14,249 bases of DNA from Beijerinckiaceae bacterium (GTDB lineage Bacteria; Pseudomonadota; Alphaproteobacteria; Rhizobiales; Beijerinckiaceae). The translations under genes and the position numbers were made by a program. The notes under the pieces were generated by a model. The model was not told the origin of the DNA, did not search any database, and saw only the letters and a program-made list of their open reading frames with translations. Where the stretch lies: contig JAKONB010000105.1 in NCBI GenBank assembly GCA_022702195.1, positions 1-14,249 of the forward strand, in the 5' to 3' direction. Position 1 is the stretch's first letter. Every line of letters starts with the position of its first letter. This document shows, piece after piece, positions 1 to 7,423 of the stretch.

Positions 1-222
1 CGCCATGGGGCATCGAAGGCGATGCCAGGCCTTGAACGAGTTCAGTCGCAAGGGACGACCGAAAGCCTTTCCGACACCTTGGCGGTTCACGCCGCGCTGG
101 TGACGACAGGGCTCGTATTGCCGGCCGCGTCCGCATCTGCCTGGCATTCCGGCTGGCCGAGATGACTATTCACGGCGGACGCATGGGGACGCCCGGCGAA
201 GACGCACATACGGCTCAGAAAA
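1..222. other. Left-edge stretch without a recognised gene
   Basis: This stretch lies downstream of the exporter gene that ends at 223. One plus-strand frame is open from the window edge to a TGA at 163-165 and would encode about 54 residues ending in WHSGWPR. It could be the 3' end of a convergent gene, but I recognise no family and its codon bias is unremarkable. I see no hairpin with a T-tract that would end the minus-strand exporter operon here. Confidence 0.3.
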
Positions 223-2376
223 TCAGACTGGAGCCACCTCTCGAGGAATGGCGGTTGCAGGCAAGGTCGGCGTCTCGAATTGATAGGCTGCGTCCGCGTG
301 CATCACGGTCGCGGGGCGGTGGGCGACGATCACCCGGGTCATGCGCAGGTCCCGCAGGGCGGTCGCGATGGCGGCCTCGGTGGGCTCGTCGAGATGGCTC
401 GTCGCCTCGTCGAGGAAGAGAATCTCAGGTCGTCGGTAGAGCGCTCGGGCCAGGATCACGCGCTGCTTCTGCCCCCCCGACAGCGTGGAACCCATGTCGC
501 CGACCAAAGTCTCGAACCCCATCGGCGTCCGCCGGATATCGTCGAGGACCGCGGCGCGGGCTGCGCATTCCGCGATCCAGCCCGGATCAGGCCGATCGTC
601 GAAGCAGGCGATGTTTTCGGCGATCGATCCGGCAAAAAGACCGTCGTTCTGCATTACGCCGGCGATGCGTCGGCGATAGGCGGTCGAGCCGAGGGTGCGC
701 AGATCCTGGCCATCGATCAGCACGCTGCCCTCGCTGGGCGGTAGCAGGCCCATCATCACTTTCATCAGGCTCGACTTGCCGCATCCCGAAGGTCCCGTGA
801 TGGCGAAGCTCGACCCTGCGGCGATGTCCAGGGCGAGGTCGCGGAAGATCCAGGGTTCGTCGGTGCCGTACCGCAGGGCGAGGCCGCGCACCACGATCAT
901 GCCGGTCGCGCGCCCGGACGCAGCGATGGCCGGACTGGGAGTCAGGGGCGAGAGCGTGACGGCCTCCTCCTCGGGCTCGCTCATCACGATGTCCGACAGG
1001 CGATCGGTCTGGACGTTGAGCATCCGCAGTTGGAAGCCCGACTGGATCAAGTTGCCGATCCGCTGCGAGAACTGGTCACGGTAGGCGAGGAAAGCTACCA
1101 GCATGCCGAGCGTCATCGACTGGTCGATGACCGCGCGGGCACCGAGGACGAGGATCAGGAGGCGATCGATCCCGGAGAGCAGTTCGTTGGCACGCCCGAA
1201 GACGAGATCGAGGCGCTGCAGGCGCAGGCGCGCGTTCACCGAGGTGACGAAGTGGTTCATCCAGGTGCCACTGCGGCGCTCCCGCAGGTCGAGGAGCTTC
1301 ACGCTCGCCATGCCCCGCACGGTCTCGATGAAGTGGGATTGCTGGCGGGCCTCGGCGACAATGGCCTCCTCCGTTCCCTCCCGATAGGAGCCGTAGGCAA
1401 AGATCCGCAGTGCTGCGGTGAGGGCCGTGGAGGCGACGACCACAAGCGCGAGCCATCCGCCAAAGATCGCCAGCATGGCCAGCATGCCCACCGACATGAT
1501 CCCGTCGAGGATCGCCTGAACCAGGTCCGTGGTGATCCCCTTCTGGATCGTGGCCAGGGAGCCGAAGCGCGAGATCACGTCACCGACGTGGCGCTTCTCG
1601 AAGTAGTCGAGCGGCAGGCGGGAGAGGTGGCCGAACAGGCTCCCCGACCATTGCAGGTTGAGCGTCGTACCCGTCAGCATGATCGCCCAGGTCCGCGCCA
1701 CGGAGAGCACCAGCTGGATTACCAGAAGGAGCGCCAATCCCACCGCCACCACCAGAAGGAGGTCGAGATCGGCATTCACGATCACCTCGTCGATGACGAT
1801 CTGTGAGCCGATGGGCATCAGGATCGCGACGAGTTCGATCCCGAGAGACAGGGTGAGGATATGGGCCAGCGCCGGGCGGATGCCCCCAATGGTCCGAAAC
1901 AGGTCCCGCAGGGCGAGCCCGCGCTGGCGCTTCTCGCGCACGAAGTGCGTCGTTGGGCTTGTCTCCAGGGCAACGCCGGTGAATTCCCGCGAGATCTCCG
2001 CCAGGGTGAGCCGGCGGCGCCCGCGCGCCGGGTCGTGGATCGTGATGCCGTTCGCCCGCACCGCCGTGAGCACCACGAAGTGGTTGAAGCCCCAATGCAG
2101 GATGCATGGCAGCTTCAGGCGCGGCAGGTCTTTGAGTTCGACGCGCAATGCCCGGGTGGCCAAGCCTATCGTCCCCGCAAGGTCGATGAGGTTGCGCAGG
2201 GTCATACCCTTGAGCGACAGCGCGTGCCGCCGTCGCATCGTCCCGAGATCCACGTGGCGGCCGTGGTAGCCGAGGACCATGCCGAGACAGGCCATGCCGC
2301 ATTCGGCGGCTTCCGCCTGGAGCAGCACGGGCACGCGCCGGCCGAAGCCGAAGTGAAGGTTGTTCAGGAGGCTCAC
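223..2376 (-). CDS. C39 peptidase-containing ABC exporter for a double-glycine peptide
   Basis: Inner-membrane ABC exporter of 717 residues, the usual length for peptidase-containing bacteriocin exporters. The N-terminal C39 peptidase domain (about 15-140) has an intact triad: Cys26 in AECG, His99 in the GFNHF context and Asp115 in HDPARG, with the oxyanion Gln20. It should cut the leader of the partner peptide after Gly-Gly. A transmembrane domain follows (about 160-450). The ATPase domain has Walker A GPSGCGKSS at 528-536, Q-loop Gln576, signature LSGGQ at 632-636, Walker B ILFLDE around 652-657 and H-loop His686. The start is a GTG, chosen because the peptidase domain begins about 15 residues in. 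Only 4 bases separate it from the stop of the upstream HlyD gene, so the two are probably co-transcribed and co-translated. It is the last gene of the operon. All catalytic residues look functional; the substrate is inferred from the neighbouring leader peptide. Confidence 0.93.
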   Translation of the reverse strand: MSLLNNLHFGFGRRVPVLLQAEAAECGMACLGMVLGYHGRHVDLGTMRRRHALSLKGMTLRNLIDLAGTIGLATRALRVELKDLPRLKLPCILHWGFNHFVVLTAVRANGITIHDPARGRRRLTLAEISREFTGVALETSPTTHFVREKRQRGLALRDLFRTIGGIRPALAHILTLSLGIELVAILMPIGSQIVIDEVIVNADLDLLLVVAVGLALLLVIQLVLSVARTWAIMLTGTTLNLQWSGSLFGHLSRLPLDYFEKRHVGDVISRFGSLATIQKGITTDLVQAILDGIMSVGMLAMLAIFGGWLALVVVASTALTAALRIFAYGSYREGTEEAIVAEARQQSHFIETVRGMASVKLLDLRERRSGTWMNHFVTSVNARLRLQRLDLVFGRANELLSGIDRLLILVLGARAVIDQSMTLGMLVAFLAYRDQFSQRIGNLIQSGFQLRMLNVQTDRLSDIVMSEPEEEAVTLSPLTPSPAIAASGRATGMIVVRGLALRYGTDEPWIFRDLALDIAAGSSFAITGPSGCGKSSLMKVMMGLLPPSEGSVLIDGQDLRTLGSTAYRRRIAGVMQNDGLFAGSIAENIACFDDRPDPGWIAECAARAAVLDDIRRTPMGFETLVGDMGSTLSGGQKQRVILARALYRRPEILFLDEATSHLDEPTEAAIATALRDLRMTRVIVAHRPATVMHADAAYQFETPTLPATAIPREVAPV

Positions 2377-2380
2377 CTGG

Positions 2381-3658
2381 TCATTGCCCCCGGGTCACGA
2401 GATCTACGCTGCGCTTGACCCGGTACAGAGGGTCGAGGAGCCATCGGTAGAGAGGACGCTGTTCCAGCGCGATATCGGCCTCCACCCGCATGCCGGCCTC
2501 CAGGCGACGCTTCTCTCCGTAGGCGAGCACCGCATCCTCATCCGGGCGCACGATGATGCGATAGATCCCGTCCCCGCTCTTCGCCTTGCCGGCGGCAGGC
2601 TCCGGCGCATCCGCGGCCTCCAGAGGTGCTCGGGTCACCTCGGAGACGATGCCGCGATGGAGTCCGAAGCGCTGGAACGGGAATGCCGCGTATCGGAGCA
2701 TGACCGGCTCGCCGGTATCGATGAAGCCGATGGCGGAGGATTCGACGAAAAGGTTCGCCTGGAGACGCCCCTCGCTGGGCAGGAGTGTCAGCAGCGTTGC
2801 GCCCGCGGCCACGCTCTGGCCGGCCTGAACACGGATGGAGGTGAGGATTCCACTCTCTGGCGCCCGCACCTCTATGCCCCGGCGGGCCTCGCTCTCGGCC
2901 CGCTGTTGTTCGAGTTGAGCGGCGGTGCGGTCCATCTCTGCGAGGTCCCGGGCGAGTTTGTCGTCGAAGGTCGCCAGCGTCGAGCGCAATTCGCCGATCT
3001 TCCCCACGAGCTGGAGGTTTGAGTTCCGGAACTGCGCGAGTTGCGAGCTGGCCTGAAGGTAGAGGTAGTTCTGGTTCTGGAGATCGGCGGAGCGCGCGAA
3101 GCCATCGCCGACAGCTTTCGCCAGGACATCGACGCGCTCCTTCAGCGGCGGCACCAGCTTCTCCTGCAGGCTCACCTGCTCCACGAGTTGGCGGGATTGG
3201 GATTGCAGGTTGTCGATCTGCTCGGCGAGCGACTTCTTCTCGGTCTCCGCCATGCTCGCGCGGAGGGCGGCCTGGGTCTCGATGCTGGTCTTTTGCCGCG
3301 CGAGCTGCTCAATGATGCGCTGCTGGGTCGGGCCGTTGGCCGATACCGCGTCGAGATCGAGCGTGTAGAGGAGCTGTCCGCGTCGGACCTTGTCGCCCTC
3401 CTTGACCGCTGAACTGCCGACGCGGCCCGCCACGGGGCTTGCCACCGTCATGAGGCCTACATCGGGGGTCAACATTCCGTAGGCGTGCACGCGGCGCGTG
3501 TAGGTCCCGATGCTGACGTAGAGAAACACTGCAGCGCTCATCAGTACCGTCATCCCGGTGACCGTACGGATCGAGAGGGGCTGAACGATCTGAGCTTCGC
3601 CCAGCCAGGAATCTTTGCGTGCCCGGGCGACCTCGGCGCGAAACAGCGGTGTTGTCAT
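2381..3658 (-). CDS. HlyD-family membrane fusion protein (peptide export adaptor)
   Basis: Periplasmic adaptor of a type I secretion system. It links the inner-membrane ABC exporter encoded just downstream to an outer-membrane channel. With the ATG at 3658 it has 425 residues: a short cytoplasmic N-terminus (LFRAEVARARKDSWLGE, typical of bacteriocin-type HlyD proteins), one membrane helix at about 33-51, a lipoyl-like half around 70-100 (VASPVAGRV, KEGDKVRRGQ), a long coiled coil at about 115-260, then the second lipoyl half (VRAPESGILTSIRVQAG) and a beta-barrel region. The frame stays open to a GTG at 3769, but the extra 37 residues do not look like the family and would overlap a strong inverted repeat, so I prefer 3658. 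Its Shine-Dalgarno is weak (AGGAA about 12 bases upstream). No TolC-like partner is encoded in the window, so a chromosomal one elsewhere is presumed. Confidence 0.9.
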   Translation of the reverse strand: MTTPLFRAEVARARKDSWLGEAQIVQPLSIRTVTGMTVLMSAAVFLYVSIGTYTRRVHAYGMLTPDVGLMTVASPVAGRVGSSAVKEGDKVRRGQLLYTLDLDAVSANGPTQQRIIEQLARQKTSIETQAALRASMAETEKKSLAEQIDNLQSQSRQLVEQVSLQEKLVPPLKERVDVLAKAVGDGFARSADLQNQNYLYLQASSQLAQFRNSNLQLVGKIGELRSTLATFDDKLARDLAEMDRTAAQLEQQRAESEARRGIEVRAPESGILTSIRVQAGQSVAAGATLLTLLPSEGRLQANLFVESSAIGFIDTGEPVMLRYAAFPFQRFGLHRGIVSEVTRAPLEAADAPEPAAGKAKSGDGIYRIIVRPDEDAVLAYGEKRRLEAGMRVEADIALEQRPLYRWLLDPLYRVKRSVDLVTRGQ

Positions 3659-3751
3659 CGAGCTTGGTGTTCCTGCGTACCGCACCTCGCGGTCGAGCCC
3701 TGTGGCATGCCGCGCAGTGCGGCCGAACAGTATGGATGGTGTACCACTGGG

Positions 3752-3788
3752 CGTAGGCGACAAACCCACGAGGAGCTTGTCGCCTACG
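3752..3788 (-). promoter_or_regulatory. Perfect 12-bp inverted repeat between peptide and exporter genes
   Basis: CGTAGGCGACAA at 3752-3763 and its exact reverse complement TTGTCGCCTACG at 3777-3788 enclose a 13-base loop. The repeat sits about 48 bases past the stop of the leader-peptide gene and about 94 bases before the HlyD start. There is no T-tract after the stem in the direction of transcription, so it is not a standard intrinsic terminator. A partial terminator, or an mRNA 3'-end stabiliser that lets the peptide be made in excess over its exporter, would fit. The role is inferred; the repeat itself is plain. Confidence 0.6.
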
Positions 3789-3835
3789 GTCGGATCAGTC
3801 GGCCGTCAGGAAAAGACCGAAGGACCCGGACGCAG

Positions 3836-4045
3836 TCATTTCCCGCCGAGCAGGCCACCCACCGCACCGAGCAGGCCGCCGACGAGCCCGCTCACGAGGC
3901 CGCCGACCTGACCGACGACGCCTGAGACCGCGCCGAGTTCGCTGGATAGGTCGAGATCGAGGCCAACGCCCAGGGACAGCCCACCGCCCACGGCGTCGAG
4001 TTCCGTCGCATCGAGTTCGCGAATGGTATCGATGTTATTCGACAT
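3836..4045 (-). CDS. Double-glycine leader peptide, bacteriocin-like, glycine-zipper core
   Basis: Small secreted peptide precursor of 69 residues. The ATG at 4045 has a very good ribosome site (GGAG, 5 bases before the ATG); an in-frame start 10 codons upstream lacks this support. Residues 1-21 form a classic C39 leader, with hydrophobic positions in IRELDATELDAVGG and cleavage expected after Gly20-Gly21. The mature part of about 48 residues has a short acidic segment (DLDLSSE, 30-36) and then an almost purely Gly/Leu/Val/Ala tail with overlapping GxxxG steps (for example G49-G53-G57, G56-G60-G64, G64-G68) ending in Lys69. It has no Cys, so no disulfides or lanthionines. Adjacent HlyD and C39-ABC genes on the same strand support export and processing. 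A class II bacteriocin-like or membrane-inserting peptide is likely. An adhesive or self-assembling peptide is an alternative. Activity is not shown by sequence. Confidence 0.85.
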   Translation of the reverse strand: MSNNIDTIRELDATELDAVGGGLSLGVGLDLDLSSELGAVSGVVGQVGGLVSGLVGGLLGAVGGLLGGK

Positions 4046-4577
4046 AAATTCTCCAGTTCTGAATTCAGATGGCAATCGTTCTCGTTTTCTCTTCGTTTAG
4101 TCCAGAGGAGCATCGGTGCTGCTCCTGAAAGCAAGGTAGACGATAGGAACGATGCATCAAGCCAGCCTATCAGGGCGGTCTTTGTCGAAGCGGCTCTTAG
4201 GTCAAATTTTGATCGGCTTGTTTCAGGCGAAGCGTTACGAGGGGAAGGGGTGCTTTTCGTAGAGCGATCGGGATCTGTTTTGGCCAAAATTGAGGTTTGG
4301 ACAGCCGGCGTGGACGATCTTTCCTAACTCGCTGAAAAACAACAAGGATCAGTCTAAAAAGTGACAACTTGTCGCAGAGAATATTATGTCTCGGCTTCAT
4401 TAAGGACAGGAAAAATCTTCCTCAGAAGCAACCCTTAGGAAATTGCTCCCGTTGCTGCGGTCAGGCTATACCCAGGTGCTATCGAGCGTCAGATCGGCAA
4501 CCGGCTCCTCATTAGAGCTGCGTTGGATAAACCCTCGAAGCCGACCAGATTTTTCACCGGCATGCGGAGGCAGCTTC
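4046..4577. promoter_or_regulatory. AT-richer divergent intergenic region with several palindromes
   Basis: This is the control region between the leader-peptide operon (leftward) and the AraC-family gene (rightward). Up to about 4440 it is clearly richer in A and T than the flanking genes. Symmetric sequences include AGGAGCA at 4106-4112 with TGCTCCT at 4120-4126 (7-bp stem, 7-base loop, about 60 bases before the peptide start), TCAAA-T-TTTGA at 4202-4212, TTTTGGCCAAAA at 4278-4289 and GACAA-C-TTGTC at 4363-4373. These are candidate operators or, for the first, a leader hairpin. No convincing sigma-70 promoter was found for the leftward operon. No credible small gene was seen here. Confidence 0.5.
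4361..4387 (+). promoter_or_regulatory. Candidate sigma-70-like promoter for the AraC-family gene
   Basis: GTGACA at 4361-4366 resembles a -35 box and TATTAT at 4382-4387 a -10 box. Their 15-base spacing is shorter than ideal. The imperfect palindrome GACAA-C-TTGTC at 4363-4373 overlaps the -35 box and spacer, so a bound regulator could control it. It would leave a leader of about 180 bases before the start at 4578. This is pattern-based only. Confidence 0.3.
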
Positions 4578-5468
4578 ATGAAACTGGAGTTCCGCGATTT
4601 CGGCGGCGACATTTCCTTTGACGGGGAGATCAAGACGGTGCTGTGCGACAGCACCGGGAACGGATGGCGAGGTCTCTATTTCACCGACATGATCCTTGGA
4701 GCGAACGGGCGTGTCTCGATCGAGCAGAGGGGGTTGCACTTCGGGCTGTCGTTGCGCCCACGTGACCAGATTTTCCGTCACGGCACCCAGGATCATTGCT
4801 TCAACGAGGACAACATCGCCGTGCTGCAGCCCGGCGCTTCCGTGTCCGGGACGTGGATGGGGGAATTTCGCAATCTGAACCTGAAGATCGCCCCCGAAAC
4901 CATCGAGCGGATGGCGGAGGTCGCACCGAACCGAACCGGGATCGAAACGCAATTCATCAGCGCCCGCTCGCAAGCCGCCGTCGAATATCTGCTGCGTGCC
5001 GTGTCTGTAGATCTTCAGGGGGGCTGCCCCCACGGCGCGCTTCTGGTCGAAAGCGTAGCCGCCACGCTGATCCGCCTGTTCTCAACGTCGGAGAGCGGGC
5101 GCCGCTCGGTTCCGAGGTTGCGGTCTTCCGAGGCGGCTCTTCTACGTGACCTGATCGCATCACGCCTTTCCGAACCCCTCAACCTCTCACATTTGGCGGA
5201 GGCGGCAGGACTGAGCGTCGGGCATCTCGTTCGCGCCTTCAAGGCATCTTTCGGCGTTACCCCCTATCAATATATTCTACGCGCGCGGGTCCTGTACGCT
5301 CGGGAATTGATCGAGACCGGTCGTGTGAGTCTTACGGATGCGGCGAACCAGGCTGGCTTCACTGATCTTAGCCAGATGTCCAAGACCTTCCGGAAAATCC
5401 TCAATCTCACGCCAAGCGCAGTGGCTCGGCAAGCCCGCAAAGGCGGTCGAGCTTTGACTGACGCCTGA
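4578..5468 (+). CDS. AraC-family transcriptional regulator
   Basis: DNA-binding regulator of 296 residues. The frame is open from a TTG at 4443, but the ATG at 4578 has GGAGG seven bases upstream and gives a normal family length, so it is preferred. The N-terminal half (about 1-180) is an effector or dimerisation domain without a recognised class. The C-terminal AraC domain (about 190-290) has two helix-turn-helix units: LSHLAEAAGLSVGHLVRAFK followed by the typical FGVTPYQYI, and later LTDAANQAGFTDLSQMSKTF, ending with the conserved LTPSA. It faces away from the leader-peptide operon across a shared intergenic region, the usual arrangement for a local regulator, so control of the peptide/exporter operon is plausible but unproven. 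Confidence 0.88.
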   Translation: MKLEFRDFGGDISFDGEIKTVLCDSTGNGWRGLYFTDMILGANGRVSIEQRGLHFGLSLRPRDQIFRHGTQDHCFNEDNIAVLQPGASVSGTWMGEFRNLNLKIAPETIERMAEVAPNRTGIETQFISARSQAAVEYLLRAVSVDLQGGCPHGALLVESVAATLIRLFSTSESGRRSVPRLRSSEAALLRDLIASRLSEPLNLSHLAEAAGLSVGHLVRAFKASFGVTPYQYILRARVLYARELIETGRVSLTDAANQAGFTDLSQMSKTFRKILNLTPSAVARQARKGGRALTDA

Positions 5469-5965
5469 GATCCGATTTGGCTCGCCAGATCGAGATAACC
5501 GTCCACGTTGTTCGGCACCGGACAAGGCCTCTCCACCGTGGTCCGGCCGTTTCCGATGCGCAGACTGTTTCCCATCGAGTGACGGCGATGAGTGGAGGAC
5601 TTGCAGAATGACCGCTTTCGAGCGGGGGCGATCGAACCCAATGGCAATGTTGGGTCGGCCTAGCACGTTCAACTTGCAATATTCTGGGCGAATACCCTCC
5701 AAACGTGTGACGTTCTGGCATATTCGGCCCCGGCATTCGGTGGAGCCGGCTTGCCCCGAAACGATGAAGGCAGCCTATGGATTAGAAGAGGTATGTGGCA
5801 CCCAGCCGGGAGCACGGTCGGGGGCGGTTCGAGCACCTCGTTGATGTACGCTACAGGGTACAGCGAGCGTCACGACGTTCGGAGCTACCGAGAGTCGGCG
5901 GGGCCGTTTGTCACTCCAGGAGCTTGAACAGCATTGCCTGCTGAAGGGGGGCTTTCAACCGTGAA
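5469..5965. other. About 500 bp with no recognised gene
   Basis: This gap separates the convergent AraC-family gene and the methyltransferase gene. Short open frames occur on both strands (for example 5608-5844 plus, and minus frames reaching into the AraC tail), but none shows a family motif or a convincing ribosome site with natural composition. Near the right end, CAGCA and TGCTG form a weak hairpin downstream of the methyltransferase stop. It may be decayed gene material, in keeping with the IS remnant further right. Confidence 0.4.
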
Positions 5966-6619
5966 TTACCGCGCACCCTCCCTGTCCGACGACGTTCGAC
6001 CAATCACTGCCCGAAGTGGGTCCCCGGAACGACCATCGGGCAAAACGACGCGAGCCTCGATATCGGAGAACCCCGCGTGCCGCAGATAAAGGGCGATGAG
6101 CTGCGCCTGGTCATCCCCGCTCAGAGCGCGCCAGATGGCCACTGCTTTGGTTGGAAAGCACCGATTGGAGAACGTGATGATGATAGGTGCGCCTGGCGCG
6201 AGTACCCGCGCGGCTTCACGCAGGACGGCGACAGGATCTTGCAGGTACTGCACCCCGACGCAGATGAGGGTGGCGTCGATGCTGGCCGTCTCAAGGGGTA
6301 GGATGGGATCGACGTTGAGATCCTGCTCGAAATGCCGCGTCAGGCGCGGATTCGCGGCAAGCTCGCAGAGGTTCAGGCCGTGCCCGATCACAGCGGCGTA
6401 GGCGACGTCCGCTGGCAAGTGGCTGACCCAACTGGACATCAGATCCAGGATGCGTCCGCCGGGCGGCAGCAGCGTACGGTATAGATCCGTCGCGGCTTCG
6501 ATGGCCGCGTCATCGATGTGTGTGACGAAGCGGGGCTGGGCGTAGAAGAGGGTGTCCGGCGTCCGGTCCTGCTTTGCAAAGGCCGCAGGGGGAAGTTCGG
6601 GAAGGGTGGTCATCGCCAT
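5966..6619 (-). CDS. SAM-dependent methyltransferase-like protein
   Basis: Putative class I S-adenosylmethionine methyltransferase of 217 residues; substrate unknown. The core resembles methyltransferase type 11: an ILDL strand as motif I (about 57-60), an acidic LNVDPILPLETASIDATLI segment matching the post-II/motif II region, then LREAARVLAPGAPIIITFSN, the usual post-motif helix and strand. Motif I is odd: it reads ILDLMSSWVSHLP instead of the GxGxG loop normally used to hold the cofactor, a variant that may belong to a distinct subgroup. Two ATGs are possible, at 6619 and 6613; an AGGA six bases before the second favours 6613, which would shorten the protein by two residues. It stands alone on the minus strand with no clear operon partner. 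Confidence 0.75.
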   Translation of the reverse strand: MAMTTLPELPPAAFAKQDRTPDTLFYAQPRFVTHIDDAAIEAATDLYRTLLPPGGRILDLMSSWVSHLPADVAYAAVIGHGLNLCELAANPRLTRHFEQDLNVDPILPLETASIDATLICVGVQYLQDPVAVLREAARVLAPGAPIIITFSNRCFPTKAVAIWRALSGDDQAQLIALYLRHAGFSDIEARVVLPDGRSGDPLRAVIGRTSSDREGAR

Positions 6620-6802
6620 TCCTGTTTGCCTGCCTCACCGTTCGGACGACAGGCCGTTCGAGAAGGAAAGCTCAATCGGGGAGATCGTCCCGAAACATTG
6701 GTCTCGATCCTCGGCTTTGTCCTGGGGGGGATCGTCGCGCTCTCTCGTCAGGGGACCTCGAACCGCGAAGGACATGCGACGATGGGAGTGTGGCCCGCGC
6801 CC
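6620..6802. other. Short intergenic region upstream of the methyltransferase gene
   Basis: This 183-base gap separates the methyltransferase start from the stop of the broken hydrolase gene. It presumably holds the methyltransferase promoter, but I could not pick out credible -35 and -10 boxes. Nothing else is recognised. Confidence 0.3.
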
Positions 6803-7423
6803 TCATCGAGTCCTTGTCACGATCCGGTCGATGATCGCGTCGGCAATGGCGCGGTTGTTCATCTCCAGCATCATTATGTGACCGTTTCCGTGAATGCCGT
6901 GGTCGGCCAGCGCGAGACGATCCGGCTTTGCTCCGGCCTGGGCGAGAAAGGCCCCGGTGCAATCGTCCATCGTCGCCCGGAACGATGCTTCACCAGTGAC
7001 GAGGACAGCCGGCACCTTTGTGAGGTTCGGGAACTGCCGAGCTGGCTCCGCCTGCAACCAGCAGCGGATCTGCCCTGGTCGTTCCGGCCGGTCGGCCTGT
7101 ACACGGTCAAATCGGCCGGCGAACTCACAGGGGGGCTCAACCCGGAGCGGCACATGGGTGATGCCGTAGGGCTGCGCCCGGGCCTCGCCGCCACGCTCGT
7201 ACCATTCTTCGCCGCCCTTGAACCTGATGTCGAAGAAGGTTGGTCCAATCGGCTCGACGGCGACGTGCGCCTTCACAAGATCAGGCCGTTGATCCGACAC
7301 GGCCCAGCCGAACACCCCTGCTTGCGAGTGGGTCAGGACGACTGAGGGACCGACCTTCTCAAGCAGGGTGATCAGCGCCGGATTGACCAGTTCCTCGCTC
7401 CTCAGCGCACTCCCGATGTGGGG
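6803..7423 (-). pseudogene. Alpha/beta hydrolase, 3' part only, fused to a transposase remnant
   Basis: This is the C-terminal two thirds of an alpha/beta hydrolase or esterase-like protein. Features seen are the nucleophile elbow LTHSQAG (Ser flanked as in secreted esterase-like hydrolases), the following GWAVSDQRPDLVKAHVAVEP, a core strand VPAVLVTGEAS and the C-terminal HGNGHIMMLE that should carry the catalytic His. The N-terminal half with the oxyanion loop is missing. Upstream, the reading frame runs without a stop into an IS5-type transposase fragment, giving a hybrid frame of 267 codons from a GTG at 7606. The junction is near 7420-7425 (around LLPHIGSALRSEEL). An insertion followed by a deletion is the simplest explanation, and the product is unlikely to be an active hydrolase. 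The exact junction is estimated by eye. Confidence 0.7.

Noticed and set aside
1030..1806. Plus-strand open frame of 258 codons, His/Asp/Arg-rich
   Set aside because: Antisense shadow of the ABC exporter transmembrane region.
3659..3769. N-terminal extension of the HlyD adaptor from a GTG
   Set aside because: The extension does not resemble the family, has no ribosome site and would overlap the 12-bp inverted repeat. The ATG at 3658 gives the typical N-terminus.
4197..4400. Minus-strand frame of 67 codons upstream of the leader peptide
   Set aside because: Located in the AT-rich control region with weak translation signals and no family features. A second leader peptide was looked for and no Gly-Gly leader is present.
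6518..7345. Plus-strand open frame of 275 codons
   Set aside because: It runs antisense to the hydrolase remnant and into the methyltransferase start. No motif, no ribosome site of note.
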